Assembly (NCBI GenBank): GCA_033344795.1
Contig: JAWPMS010000001.1
Coordinates: forward strand, 1,178,001 to 1,242,000
Length of the DNA stretch: 64,000 bases
Origin: SHLQ01 sp033344795
GTDB lineage: Bacteria > Actinomycetota > Acidimicrobiia > Acidimicrobiales > SHLQ01
Reading direction: 5' to 3'
How positions within the stretch are numbered: position 1 is the stretch's first letter; the number at the start of each line of letters is the position of its first letter. The translations under genes and the position numbers were made by a program. Below the pieces are notes generated by a model. That model searched no databases. It was not told where the DNA came from and saw only the letters and a program-made list of their open reading frames with translations. Of the stretch, positions 42,105-51,025 are shown piece by piece.

Positions 42105-43214
42105 TTACCCCTTTGCAGCGATGAAGGAGTCGCTGAAGTTGGTCTCGAAGTCACCCGTGTCCTCGATCTCTTCGAGCTTCGAGGTGTCGGTCGGGTACAC
42201 GATTGGGTCGTCGAGAACTTCCTGATCGATGAACTCGACGGCTGCCTCGTTCGGGCTGGCGTACAGATTCCAGTTCGTCAACTGAGCTCCGCGCTCGGCG
42301 TCGAGCAGGAAGTCGATGAACGTGTGTGCAGTGCAGGGATGCGGCGCGTCCTTCGGGATCGCCATGTTGTCGATCCAACGCGTGCCACCCTCTTCTGGGA
42401 CGAAGTAGGTGTACTGATCTGGATTCTCGGCATCGAGGAACTGGAACAAGAAGTTGCCGCTGTAGCCATGGGCGACCGCAGAGTCTCCGGTCACCAGCAA
42501 TTCGTCGTACTGGTCGGAATCGAAGGCGGCGACGCGATCCAACGCACCGGTCACGAGCTCTTGTGCTTCGGTGAGTTCAGCCTCGCTGGTCGTGTTGAGC
42601 GAGTACCCGAGGTACTTGAGCGCCGCACCGAGGGTCTCTCGTGGGTCGTTCAACAAGGTCGCGACCTGTCCGTCGAGGCCGTACTGGGCTGCGAGGTCGG
42701 CGTCGAAGATCAGGCCCCAGGTTCGAGGAACGTCTTCACCGGTCACGGAGAGGTCGACACCAAGACCGGTCGTACCCCATTGGTACGGCGCGGTGTAGGT
42801 GCCCTCGGGGTCATATGGCAGCCCCGACGCAAAGTCTGCGGAGAGGTTTGAGATGTTCGGGATTGCGTCCTTGTTGAGCGGCTGGATGTCGCCGGCGTCG
42901 ATCATGATCGACACCATGTAGTCAGACGGCACGATGAAGTCGTAGCCCGAACCACCTGCATTGATGATCGGCTGCATCGCTTCGTTCGAGTCGTAGTTGT
43001 CCTCGGTGACCTCGACACCGAACTCGGCCGCAAACGCGTCCTTGAGCTCGGGGTCCATGTACTCGGTCCAGTTGTAGATGGCGAGCGGACCATCGGTCTG
43101 CCCCGCTTCGCACTCGGCCGCCGAAGCAGCGTCGTCATCGCCTCCACATGCCGCGGCGACCAACGCCACCGCTGTCATTGCGGCGACAAACCGCATCTTT
43201 CGCTTCAATTTCAC
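42105..43214 (-). CDS. Polyamine ABC transporter substrate-binding lipoprotein
   Basis: A 369-residue binding protein of the PotD/PotF family. The signal peptide ends in ALVAAAC (lipid-attached Cys), followed by GGDDDAAS. The domain starts with LAIYNWTEYMDPELKDAFAA, the family hallmark, and has YDFIVPSDYMVSIM, YAPYQWGTTGLGVD-like (TAPYQWGTTGLGVD) and RWIDNMAIPKDAPHP. It captures putrescine, spermidine or a related cation outside the cell. The GTG start at 43214 has GGAGG upstream. The upstream genes encode the matching permeases and ATPase. Confidence 0.9.
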   Translation of the reverse strand: MKLKRKMRFVAAMTAVALVAAACGGDDDAASAAECEAGQTDGPLAIYNWTEYMDPELKDAFAAEFGVEVTEDNYDSNEAMQPIINAGGSGYDFIVPSDYMVSIMIDAGDIQPLNKDAIPNISNLSADFASGLPYDPEGTYTAPYQWGTTGLGVDLSVTGEDVPRTWGLIFDADLAAQYGLDGQVATLLNDPRETLGAALKYLGYSLNTTSEAELTEAQELVTGALDRVAAFDSDQYDELLVTGDSAVAHGYSGNFLFQFLDAENPDQYTYFVPEEGGTRWIDNMAIPKDAPHPCTAHTFIDFLLDAERGAQLTNWNLYASPNEAAVEFIDQEVLDDPIVYPTDTSKLEEIEDTGDFETNFSDSFIAAKG

Positions 43215-43245
43215 AATACCCTCCAGGGTTCTTTTGTTTCGAGAT

Positions 43246-44070
43246 TCAGGTTGTCGTCCCGCCACGAGCCCGCTGGGCAAACAGTGACAGTACGACGAGA
43301 AAGACCGATGCGGCGAGCATGACCACCGAGACCGCATTGATGAGTGGCGACACGCCACGGCGAATGAGACCGAACACGTAGACCGGGAGTGTGGTCGAAC
43401 CAGGCCCGGCGACGAACTGGGTGATCACGACATCGTCGAGCGACAAGGTGAGCGCCAGCAACGCTCCGCCGATGACCCCAGGCAGGATCAGCGGCAACGT
43501 GACAAATCGGAACGCCTGCCAACGCGAGGCATAGAGATCTTGTGCAGCTTCCTCGAGGGTTTCGGTCATGCCCGCGAGACGAGCCCGAACCACGATCGAC
43601 ACGAAGCTGATGCTGAACGCGATGTGGCTGAGCGTGATCGTCGAGAACCCCTTGGTGACCTGCAAGCCAATGAGGTCGTCGAGGCTCGTGAAGAAGATCA
43701 ACATCATCACCGCCATCGTGACGTCGGGAATGATGACGGGCAGATAGAGAAGTGCATCGAAGATGCGGTTGCCCTTGAAGCGATATCGCTCGAGCGCCAG
43801 AGCGGACAGTGTTCCGAGCACCACCGAGATGAGTGTCGACAGAATCGCCACCCGCACCGACACGCCGAGCGCCGATTGCACTTCGTCGTTCTCGGCGAAG
43901 TCGCCATACCACCGCAGGGTGAAACCACCCCAGCGGCCGACCAGGTTGTCGTCGCTGAACGAGAACAGCACCAACAAGGCAATCGGTGCGTAGAAGAAGA
44001 CGTATACGAGCAGAGCGTTGATGCTCAGCGCCCAGCGGGTGCCGCCACGGAGTTCTTTTGGTGTGGCCAC
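43246..44070 (-). CDS. potC: Polyamine ABC transporter permease (PotC-type)
   Basis: A 274-residue permease with six helices and the binding-protein-dependent loop EEAAQDLYASRWQAFRFVTL at about 180-199, which contacts the ATPase. The N-terminal helix is LSINALLVYVFFYAPIALLV. It starts with GTG at 44070, overlapping the potB stop by one base. It forms the channel with PotB. Confidence 0.93.
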   Translation of the reverse strand: MATPKELRGGTRWALSINALLVYVFFYAPIALLVLFSFSDDNLVGRWGGFTLRWYGDFAENDEVQSALGVSVRVAILSTLISVVLGTLSALALERYRFKGNRIFDALLYLPVIIPDVTMAVMMLIFFTSLDDLIGLQVTKGFSTITLSHIAFSISFVSIVVRARLAGMTETLEEAAQDLYASRWQAFRFVTLPLILPGVIGGALLALTLSLDDVVITQFVAGPGSTTLPVYVFGLIRRGVSPLINAVSVVMLAASVFLVVLSLFAQRARGGTTT

Positions 44071-44969
44071 TAGAGCGTCCTCCCGCCCTTGCGGAAGTAC
44101 ACCAGTGTCGCGGCGAGCATGATCGCCATGAGCACCGTCGACGAGGCCGCCCCGACCGGCCAGTTCCTAGCCGTGAGGAACTGCGTGACGATGTAACTGC
44201 CCAGCAGAACCTGCTTGCCGCCACCGAGGATCTCAGGCGTGACATACGCGCCCAGACTGGGAATGAACACCAGGATCGAACCCGCGATCACACCCGGCAT
44301 CGACAGCGGAAGTGTGACGCTGCGAAAGGTCTGGAACCCGGTCGCACCAAGATCACGACTGGCCTCCAGAAGACTCCAATCCATCCGCTCGATGGCGGCG
44401 TAGAGCGGCAAGATCATGAACGGCAAGAAGCCGTACACCAGGCCCAACACGACCGCGGTCGGCGTGAACAGGATACGAGTCTCGCCCAACCCGATTGCCT
44501 CGGTGAGCTGTGAGACCGGCCCGTCGTTGCCGAGCAGCACGCGCCATGCGTAGTTGCGAACGAGAAAGTTCGACCAGAACGGGATCATCACGAAGACCAA
44601 CATCAGGTTTCTGACCGCGGGTCGACGTGTCGCCAAGAAGTACGCAAACGGATACGCAACCAGCAAACAGATGACGGTGGTCATGATCGCAAGACCGAGC
44701 GATCGAAACAGGATGTCTCGGACGATCGGGTCACCGAGTTTCCCGTAGGACTCGAGATTCCAACCCGACAAGTCGGTGCCGCCGAATCGATTCCGCGTGG
44801 CGAACGAATAGACGACGACGATGATCAGCGGGAAGGCAAAGAAGATGATCAGGTACAGATAGGCGGGCAGAGCCATGAGAAAACCCTGACGCTGCCGCTT
44901 CCGTTCGTTCGCGACATCGAGATCGACGTGGTCGCCGAGCTCGGAAGGAGATTCCTGGACGGCGGTCAT
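44070..44969 (-). CDS. potB: Polyamine ABC transporter permease (PotB-type)
   Basis: A 299-residue permease with six helices. The EAA-like loop LLEASRDLGATGFQTFRSVT (about 205-224) and the RNYAWRVLLGNDGPVS region are typical of PotB/PotH. A cytoplasmic N-terminus of 30 residues precedes the first helix. Coupled to potA (ATGA) and potC. Confidence 0.93.
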   Translation of the reverse strand: MTAVQESPSELGDHVDLDVANERKRQRQGFLMALPAYLYLIIFFAFPLIIVVVYSFATRNRFGGTDLSGWNLESYGKLGDPIVRDILFRSLGLAIMTTVICLLVAYPFAYFLATRRPAVRNLMLVFVMIPFWSNFLVRNYAWRVLLGNDGPVSQLTEAIGLGETRILFTPTAVVLGLVYGFLPFMILPLYAAIERMDWSLLEASRDLGATGFQTFRSVTLPLSMPGVIAGSILVFIPSLGAYVTPEILGGGKQVLLGSYIVTQFLTARNWPVGAASSTVLMAIMLAATLVYFRKGGRTL

Positions 44970-46093
44970 CAGTCGGCGACCACCCAGTCAGAGGTGCGGT
45001 CCCACCACACGCTGACCTCGTCACCCGCCGAGAACCGATCGTGTCCTGCGGTGGCATCGCCGCGAACTTCGAGATCGATCCAGCCGATCTTCACGACGTA
45101 GTCGATCGCATGCCCGAGGTAGGTCACCGAGGCGACCTGGCCTTCGAGGCTGGTAGCGGCGTGCTCGGCCGGTGTGGTCCCTCGTGCGCCGATGCTGATG
45201 GCCTCGGGTCGCAGGCTCATGGCCACCGGTGTTCCTGGTGCGATCGGGTTGGGCGCTCTCAGGCGAGTCCCGTTCGTGAGGATGATGTTGTCTGCATCCT
45301 CGACCGTTGCTTCCAACAGGTTGGTTTGCCCGATGAAGTCGGCGACAAACCGGTTGGCGGGACGTTCGTAGATCTCATCGGGGGGCCCGACCTGTAGCAA
45401 CTTACCGTCGTGCATCACGGCAATCCGATCGCTCATCGCCATCGCTTCTTCTTGATCGTGCGTGACGAACACGAAGCTGACACCCAACTCTCGTTGAAGC
45501 GACTTCAGCTCGGTCTGCATCTCGTGGCGCAACTTCAAGTCGAGCGCACCCAAGGGTTCATCGAGCAGCAAAACCTTTGGTTCGTTCACCAGGGCTCGCG
45601 CCAGAGCAACACGTTGCTGTTGCCCGCCCGAGAGTTGGTTCGGGCGCCGCTTCTCCATCCCGCTCAGCTGAACGAGGTCGATGAGTTCTCGCGCTTTTGT
45701 ATGCGCTGTTGCCTTGTCGACCTTGTTCATGCGCAACCCGAAGCTCACGTTGTCGAGCACGTTCATGTGCGGAAACAACGCGTAGTTCTGGAACACGGTG
45801 TTCACCGGACGTTTGTTGGGCGGGAGGGTGCCAACCTCCTCGCCAAAGATCTTGAGGCTGCCCTCGGTCGGGAACTCGAGACCCGCAATCATTCGCAGTG
45901 TCGTCGTCTTGCCACAGCCCGACGGACCGAGCATGGCAAAGAACTCACCATCGGCGATCTCGAGATCGACCGCATCAACAGCCACGACATCGTCGAACCG
46001 TTTCGTGACGCCGTCGATGGTCACGGCCGCAGTCGCCGACCCCGTTGCTCGGTCGTCTTGCATTCCGTCCTCCCCCATCAGTACTTCCCCCAT
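44969..46093 (-). CDS. potA: Polyamine ABC transporter ATP-binding protein (PotA)
   Basis: A 374-residue ATPase. Walker A GPSGCGKTT, Q-loop VFQNYALFPHMNVLDNV, signature QLSGGQQQRVALARALVNEP, Walker B VLLLDEPLGALD and the switch HDQEEAMAMSDRIA are all present, followed by a TOBE regulatory domain (about 280-370). It powers import through PotB and PotC. The first of three in-frame ATG codons was used because GGAG lies well placed before it; the agmatinase gene ends 6 bases upstream. Confidence 0.95.
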   Translation of the reverse strand: MGEVLMGEDGMQDDRATGSATAAVTIDGVTKRFDDVVAVDAVDLEIADGEFFAMLGPSGCGKTTTLRMIAGLEFPTEGSLKIFGEEVGTLPPNKRPVNTVFQNYALFPHMNVLDNVSFGLRMNKVDKATAHTKARELIDLVQLSGMEKRRPNQLSGGQQQRVALARALVNEPKVLLLDEPLGALDLKLRHEMQTELKSLQRELGVSFVFVTHDQEEAMAMSDRIAVMHDGKLLQVGPPDEIYERPANRFVADFIGQTNLLEATVEDADNIILTNGTRLRAPNPIAPGTPVAMSLRPEAISIGARGTTPAEHAATSLEGQVASVTYLGHAIDYVVKIGWIDLEVRGDATAGHDRFSAGDEVSVWWDRTSDWVVAD

Positions 46094-46099
46094 GATTGG

Positions 46100-47077
46100 T
46101 TACTCCAACCCGTATTCCTGCTTGATAGCTCCGGCCTTAACCGCCTGTACACAAATGAAATCGTGGGCAATCGTCGCTGCTGCCAGCGCCGTCACCTCGC
46201 TCACGTCATACGACGGCGACACCTCGACCACGTCCATGCCGACGATGTCGAATTCGCTCATCCCCCGAATGGCCTCCAACGCCTGCGCGGTCGTCAGCCC
46301 GCCGCTGACTGGCGTTCCCGTGCCGGGCGCGAACGCCGGGTCGAGGCAATCGATGTCGAAGGTGAGGTAGGCCTTGTTCGTGCCGACCACCTCGCGGATC
46401 TTGTCGAGCACGGCGGGGATTCCCTCGCGGTGCACCCAAGGCGCTCCGAGGATCGTGAACCCATGAGTATCGGAGTTGTGCGTACGAATGCCGATCTGCA
46501 CGGACGTCGCCGGATCGATGATGCCTTCGCGCAGCGCCCGCAAGAACATCGACCCGTGGTCGATACGGCCCTCTTCGTCGTCCCATGTATCGCAATGAGC
46601 ATCGAAGTGGATCAGCGAGAGCTTGCCGAACTTCTTCGCGTGGGCCTTGAGTATTGGGTACGTCACGTAGTGGTCGCCGCCGAGGGCGATCATCATCGTG
46701 TTGCTCTCGAGAATCTCGTCGGCATGTGCCTCGATACGAGCGGGCATCTCTTCGACATGACCAAAATCGAGGAAGCAGTCGCCGTAGTCGGCAACCCGCA
46801 GCGTGTCGAACGGATCGAACCCGAACGGGTAGGCATCGAGCTCGGCAAGACCAGTGGAGGCAGCCCGAATCGCTCGCGGCCCGAACCGTGCACCCGGCCG
46901 ATTCGAGGTCGCCATGTCGAATGCGATGCCGGTGACGACGATGTCGGCTTCGTCGAGATTGCGCGTGTAGTTGCGACGCAGAAATGAGGTGGCCCCACCC
47001 CAGGTCATCTCGCGATCGCGACCCTCGAGCTGGGTCGAACGGAAGGCCTGATCGCCGTCGAGATTCTCGGCGCTCAT
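46100..47077 (-). CDS. speB: Agmatinase / ureohydrolase
   Basis: A 325-residue manganese enzyme that splits agmatine into putrescine and urea. The metal-binding motifs are ALGGDHYVTYPIL, SLIHFDAHCDTWDD and TFDIDCLDPAFAPGTGTPVS (His and Asp ligands). Its place between an Lrp regulator and polyamine transport genes supports agmatine or a related guanidine compound as substrate; guanidinobutyrase activity is possible. Length is normal for the family. Confidence 0.92.
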   Translation of the reverse strand: MSAENLDGDQAFRSTQLEGRDREMTWGGATSFLRRNYTRNLDEADIVVTGIAFDMATSNRPGARFGPRAIRAASTGLAELDAYPFGFDPFDTLRVADYGDCFLDFGHVEEMPARIEAHADEILESNTMMIALGGDHYVTYPILKAHAKKFGKLSLIHFDAHCDTWDDEEGRIDHGSMFLRALREGIIDPATSVQIGIRTHNSDTHGFTILGAPWVHREGIPAVLDKIREVVGTNKAYLTFDIDCLDPAFAPGTGTPVSGGLTTAQALEAIRGMSEFDIVGMDVVEVSPSYDVSEVTALAAATIAHDFICVQAVKAGAIKQEYGLE

Positions 47078-47147
47078 CCCACCGCCCCCGAAACGTCGAC
47101 CTGCGCGGACGGCAGGATCACATCACTCGCTTCGCAAGCTGCGCTCC

Positions 47148-47597
47148 TCATCCGACCCCCCAGTCGTATGTCTGCTTCGTGAGACCGATGTACGACATCA
47201 CTTCGATCGATCGCACACCGTCCATCATTCGCAGCGTGTTCGAAACGTCGACCAGCGCGTCGGCATCTCTCACGACCACCTCGACGAGAAGGTCATACCG
47301 ACCCGTGGTCATGACGACGTACACCGCGTCATCCATCGTGCCGATCTCGAGCGCCACTTTGCGAATGTCGCCGCCGACGTTGATGGCGACCATGGCCTGA
47401 TATCCGAGGCCCAACTTCACCGGGTCGGTGACCGCAACGATGTCGATCACCCCATCCTCCAGAAGGCGCATGACTCGCTGCCGACACGCCGCGTCGCTCA
47501 ATCCGACCACACGTCCAAGTTGAGAAAACGGCGTGCGCCCGTCGCCCTGCAGAATTCGGATGAGTTCGCGGTCGATGTCGTCGATGTGGATGCTCAC
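47148..47597 (-). CDS. Lrp/AsnC family transcriptional regulator
   Basis: A 149-residue regulator. The N-terminal HTH (DDIDRELIRILQGDGRTPFS, LGRVVGLSDAACRQRVMRL) is followed by the ligand-binding RAM domain (about 65-145; MVAINVGGDIRKVALEIG, VVMTTGRYDLLVEVVV). It probably senses an amino acid or polyamine and controls this operon. It begins at a GTG overlapping the stop of the C45-GNAT gene (GTGA). Confidence 0.92.
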   Translation of the reverse strand: MSIHIDDIDRELIRILQGDGRTPFSQLGRVVGLSDAACRQRVMRLLEDGVIDIVAVTDPVKLGLGYQAMVAINVGGDIRKVALEIGTMDDAVYVVMTTGRYDLLVEVVVRDADALVDVSNTLRMMDGVRSIEVMSYIGLTKQTYDWGVG

Positions 47598-49474
47598 GAG
47601 CGGTCACCGCCAGAAGCAGCGTCGACATCGCATGGCATGTACCGGGGGTTGTGCCACACGATCAGCGACGCGAAATTATTGACCGCAGGGTCCTTGATGT
47701 AGTCGGCCAAGGCACACGGTGCCTCGAAACCGTTCTCGAGCTGGAACGTGAGGGTCGGATCGTACAGCTCACCCGCGACCACCTTGGCCACGTAGTCGTC
47801 GGCGGACAGCACGTCCTTGTGTTCGGCGTAGCCGGGGATCACCCCACCGGCGACGATGCCGGCCAGGTTCAGATCGATACACATCTGCTTGCGGAGGTCA
47901 TAGAGCTCGCGCCCGATGCCGCGCCGTCGATAGTCGGGGCGAACAACGATGTCAGTGCCGTAGTACCAAGGTGCGTCGGGGTCGTCGCCAGACTCGGTCG
48001 GCGCATCAGCGAGCAGTTCCTTCAATACGTGCTGCGGGTGATCGAAGTCGAATTGTGTTCGTACCCCAAGACCAACGGCAACCGGGTCGGCCCGGTCATC
48101 ACCGTCGAACCCGACCACACTCCCCTCGGGAAACTCCTCCGCCAGGATCAGCAGCGACTGTTCGTCGTACAGGTCGGCAGGATCGGCCGTGGGGAACGCT
48201 TCAAGCTCGAGCGCCTCCATTGCCTTGCACATCGACTTTGTCATCCGCACGTACTGCAGCCCCGAGGTCGGACCGATCGCTACTAGTTGGTCGATATGGG
48301 CGGACTCACGGCCCACACCGCTCGATCGGTCCAGGCCGGCATGGTTGATATGGGCCGAGACCGCCGAGTCAGGTGAATGGGGGAACTCGATCTTTTCGTA
48401 CTCGTTGGCGATCGGTTGGCCCCAACAGGCCCAGAACTCGAGCGTCGACGGGCGCATCACGGCCGCTCCGCTCGATTCGATGTTATATGGCGGTACCGGC
48501 GACTGGCAGATCGCACCTGGATCACGCGTGATCTCGAATACGCGCTCGACATCGACATCACCATCGGCCAGCAATTCGACTGCCGTGTCGTATCGCGACT
48601 GGGAGCTGTCCATGAGTCCGGGTGCCTTCTCGGCCTGTACGGCGCTCGACTCGGGCAAGACGGTGTGGTTGGTGTGCACGATCGGCGTCTCACCCAGCTC
48701 GAGCACAGGACGCGCCGACGGCATCGCCTCCACGTCGAACCCGACCCCGTGTTTGTCGAAGATCAAGAAATTGTGCGCACCAGCGAGATCGGCGGCGAGA
48801 AGTACATCCCTTGCCTCTGCTGCGCTGCTGGTCTTGAGCATCCCTCGCACGACCGACGTCCAATTCACGCCGCGAGTGCCATCGAGCCCGACCAAGTTGT
48901 TGATTCCGACGCAAACACCTTCGCTGTTCATACCGATCTGACCGAGGCACCCCGTCGTGGTGAACACGAGCGCAGCAGGTGCGTCGTCGGGCGCAATGCG
49001 CAGCAACACGACGTGGTCCGTCGCATCGTCATGCATGTCCCATGTCTGACCGAAGATTCCGTGACCACCCGCCCGATGATTCGGCACGATCATCGCGGTG
49101 CAGTCGTCCTCGATCACCGACTCGGGCATCGGTCCGCCAACGACAGCGCGCACCGTGTCGACGAAATCCGTGAACCCACCGACGACGATGGCCTCCGCCG
49201 GCGTGATCCCCGCCGAGTCCGCCATGGCCAACATCTCCTCGTGGAGCGCTGCATCGAAGGCCTCGTGCGCTGGAAGCATCGACTCGGCGATCTCGAGCAC
49301 TTCGGAGCGTGCCAGAGGGCCACCACTCCACAATCCGGACGCGACGAGCTCGACTCGATCGTTCGTGTACTTGCGAATCTCCTCGGCGTGCGCGCCACCA
49401 TGAGCCGCACCCATCTGCTCAGGGGTTCCCGAGACATCGAGAACGCGTATCGCCGGACGAATAGAGCTCGTCAT
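47594..49474 (-). CDS. C45-type (acyl-transferase) hydrolase fused to a GNAT acetyltransferase
   Basis: A 626-residue two-domain protein. The N-terminal part (about 5-390) resembles peptidase C45 / isopenicillin N acyltransferases, Ntn hydrolases that self-cleave before a Cys: SVIEDDCTAMIVPNH carries the candidate nucleophile. The C-terminal part (from about 490) is a GNAT acetyltransferase: YYGTDIVVRPDYRRRGIGREL contains the acetyl-CoA-binding RRxGxG. The linker holds AHINHAGLDRSSGVGRES and AHIDQ, which match the intergenic repeat at 49481-49583. The protein might deacylate and reacylate polyamines; that is inference. ATG 49474 was used; GTG 49483 lies in the repeat. Confidence 0.8.
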   Translation of the reverse strand: MTSSIRPAIRVLDVSGTPEQMGAAHGGAHAEEIRKYTNDRVELVASGLWSGGPLARSEVLEIAESMLPAHEAFDAALHEEMLAMADSAGITPAEAIVVGGFTDFVDTVRAVVGGPMPESVIEDDCTAMIVPNHRAGGHGIFGQTWDMHDDATDHVVLLRIAPDDAPAALVFTTTGCLGQIGMNSEGVCVGINNLVGLDGTRGVNWTSVVRGMLKTSSAAEARDVLLAADLAGAHNFLIFDKHGVGFDVEAMPSARPVLELGETPIVHTNHTVLPESSAVQAEKAPGLMDSSQSRYDTAVELLADGDVDVERVFEITRDPGAICQSPVPPYNIESSGAAVMRPSTLEFWACWGQPIANEYEKIEFPHSPDSAVSAHINHAGLDRSSGVGRESAHIDQLVAIGPTSGLQYVRMTKSMCKAMEALELEAFPTADPADLYDEQSLLILAEEFPEGSVVGFDGDDRADPVAVGLGVRTQFDFDHPQHVLKELLADAPTESGDDPDAPWYYGTDIVVRPDYRRRGIGRELYDLRKQMCIDLNLAGIVAGGVIPGYAEHKDVLSADDYVAKVVAGELYDPTLTFQLENGFEAPCALADYIKDPAVNNFASLIVWHNPRYMPCDVDAASGGDRS

Positions 49475-49480
49475 GGTCCG

Positions 49481-49583
49481 CACCGCTCAATCCCGCCAGG
49501 CCGGCGTCCTCGATATGGGCGGCTCACTTGCCTTCCACACCGCTCGATCCCGCCAGGCCGGCGTCCTCGATATGGGCGGCTCA
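49481..49583. repeat. Two direct copies of a 46-bp element (57-bp period)
   Basis: Copy 1 is 49481-49526 and copy 2 is 49538-49583, with one difference in 46 bases. Copy 2 contains the stop codon of the aminotransferase gene. A degenerate third copy lies inside the next gene at about 48292-48357. On the minus strand the unit reads in one frame as AHIEDAGLAGSSGVEGK, a stop, and a further Ala. Confidence 0.85.
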
Positions 49584-50915
49584 TGCGATTGCCTCGTCGA
49601 TGGCGTCGTTGAGGACTGCGAGGGCCTCGTCGATCTGCTCGTCGGTGATGGTCAAGGGCGGCAAGAGACGAACGCAGTTGCTGTACAACCCTGCTCGGAT
49701 CGTGATGAGGCCCCGCGCCAAGGTCGCCTTCGTGATCGCGAGCGTCAGATCCGGATCTGGTTCGAGATGTTCGTCGGACACCAATTCGATACACAACATC
49801 GGTCCGAGCCCACGAACCTCGGCAACACGTTCGGGATGTCGCGAACGAATGACCTCGAGCCCTGCGCGAAGTCGTTCGCCGACGACGGTGGCTCGCTCCA
49901 AGAACTCTGGCGTGTTGATGATCTTCAACGTCTCGATCGCCGCGACGCAGGCGACGGGGTTTCCGCTGTACGTTCCGCCCATGCCGCCAGGATGTGGTGC
50001 ATCCAAGAGTTCAGCGCGACCGGTCACCGCCGAGATCGGCATGCCTGAGCCCATCGACTTGGCCATCGTGATGAGGTCAGGGGCCACTCCACTGTGTTCG
50101 ATGGAGAAGAGTCTTCCGGTACGACCAAACCCGGCCTGGACTTCATCGGCCACCATGACGATGCCATGTTCATCACAGATGTCGCGAATCGCTCGGAGGT
50201 AGGGCGCAGGCGCTGGGATGAAGCCACCTTCGCCTTGGACGGGTTCGATCACGATCGCAGCCAACGCAGATGGATCGACCTGAGATATCAAGGCATCTCG
50301 AAGCCGATCGATCGACCAGCCAACGAACTGCTCCGGGTCGGTGCCCGGCGGCCGTCGCAACACGTTCGGATAGGGAATCCGGTAGACCTCCGACGCAAAT
50401 GGACCGAAACCCTTTTTGAACAAGCCGTACTTGCTCGTCATGGACATCGTCATGTTCGTCCGGCCGTGGTAGCCGCCTTCGAACACCATGATCCCGGCGC
50501 GACCGGTAGCCACCCGAGAAATCTTCACCGCCGACTCGAGCGCCTCAGCGCCAGAATTCATCAAGAGCGTCTTCTTTGCAAAGTCACCTGGGGCTGCGGC
50601 ATTCAGCGCCTCGGCAAGCTCGACCATCGCATCATGGGTGGCGACGATCCCACAGATGTGGAGAAGTTCATCGGCCTGGGCTTTGATTGCCGCGGTGACC
50701 GATGGTGGGCAGTGACCTGCCGCCAACACACCGATACCACCAGCGAAATCGAGGAGTCGATTCCCATCGACGTCGCTGACAACCGCACCCGTCGCCGATT
50801 CCACGGCCAGCTCGGTGAGGAACGCGGCGCCTGCGGACATTGAGGCTCGCCGGCGATTGACGATCTCCACGCTCTTTGGGCCCGGAATCGACGTTTCGAG
50901 ATGGATCGACGACAT
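49581..50915 (-). CDS. gabT: 4-aminobutyrate/putrescine aminotransferase (class III)
   Basis: A 444-residue PLP enzyme. The cofactor region shows LLMNSGAEALESAVKISR, GYHGRTNMTMSMTSKYGLFK, VIEPVQGEGGFIPAP, VADEVQAGFGRTG and ITMAKSMGSGMPISA (PLP-binding Lys). These match GabT/PuuE-type aminotransferases that move the amino group of GABA or a related omega-amine to 2-oxoglutarate. The start MSSIHLET was used, 10 residues inside a longer frame. It is the first gene of the operon, divergent from the second FAD oxidase. Confidence 0.92.
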   Translation of the reverse strand: MSSIHLETSIPGPKSVEIVNRRRASMSAGAAFLTELAVESATGAVVSDVDGNRLLDFAGGIGVLAAGHCPPSVTAAIKAQADELLHICGIVATHDAMVELAEALNAAAPGDFAKKTLLMNSGAEALESAVKISRVATGRAGIMVFEGGYHGRTNMTMSMTSKYGLFKKGFGPFASEVYRIPYPNVLRRPPGTDPEQFVGWSIDRLRDALISQVDPSALAAIVIEPVQGEGGFIPAPAPYLRAIRDICDEHGIVMVADEVQAGFGRTGRLFSIEHSGVAPDLITMAKSMGSGMPISAVTGRAELLDAPHPGGMGGTYSGNPVACVAAIETLKIINTPEFLERATVVGERLRAGLEVIRSRHPERVAEVRGLGPMLCIELVSDEHLEPDPDLTLAITKATLARGLITIRAGLYSNCVRLLPPLTITDEQIDEALAVLNDAIDEAIA

Positions 50916-51025
50916 GGAAGGCAAAACTAGTGATTTCGAGGCCAAGAGTCGAATTTTCTTCGGATACGAAATACCGCGGACATATTTCTCGCCAAACCCG
51001 CTGTCGTCCGATAGTTTCCCGATCG

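Noticed and set aside
45410..46987. 525-residue plus-strand frame across potA and speB
   Set aside because: Antisense to two recognised enzymes; no domain seen.
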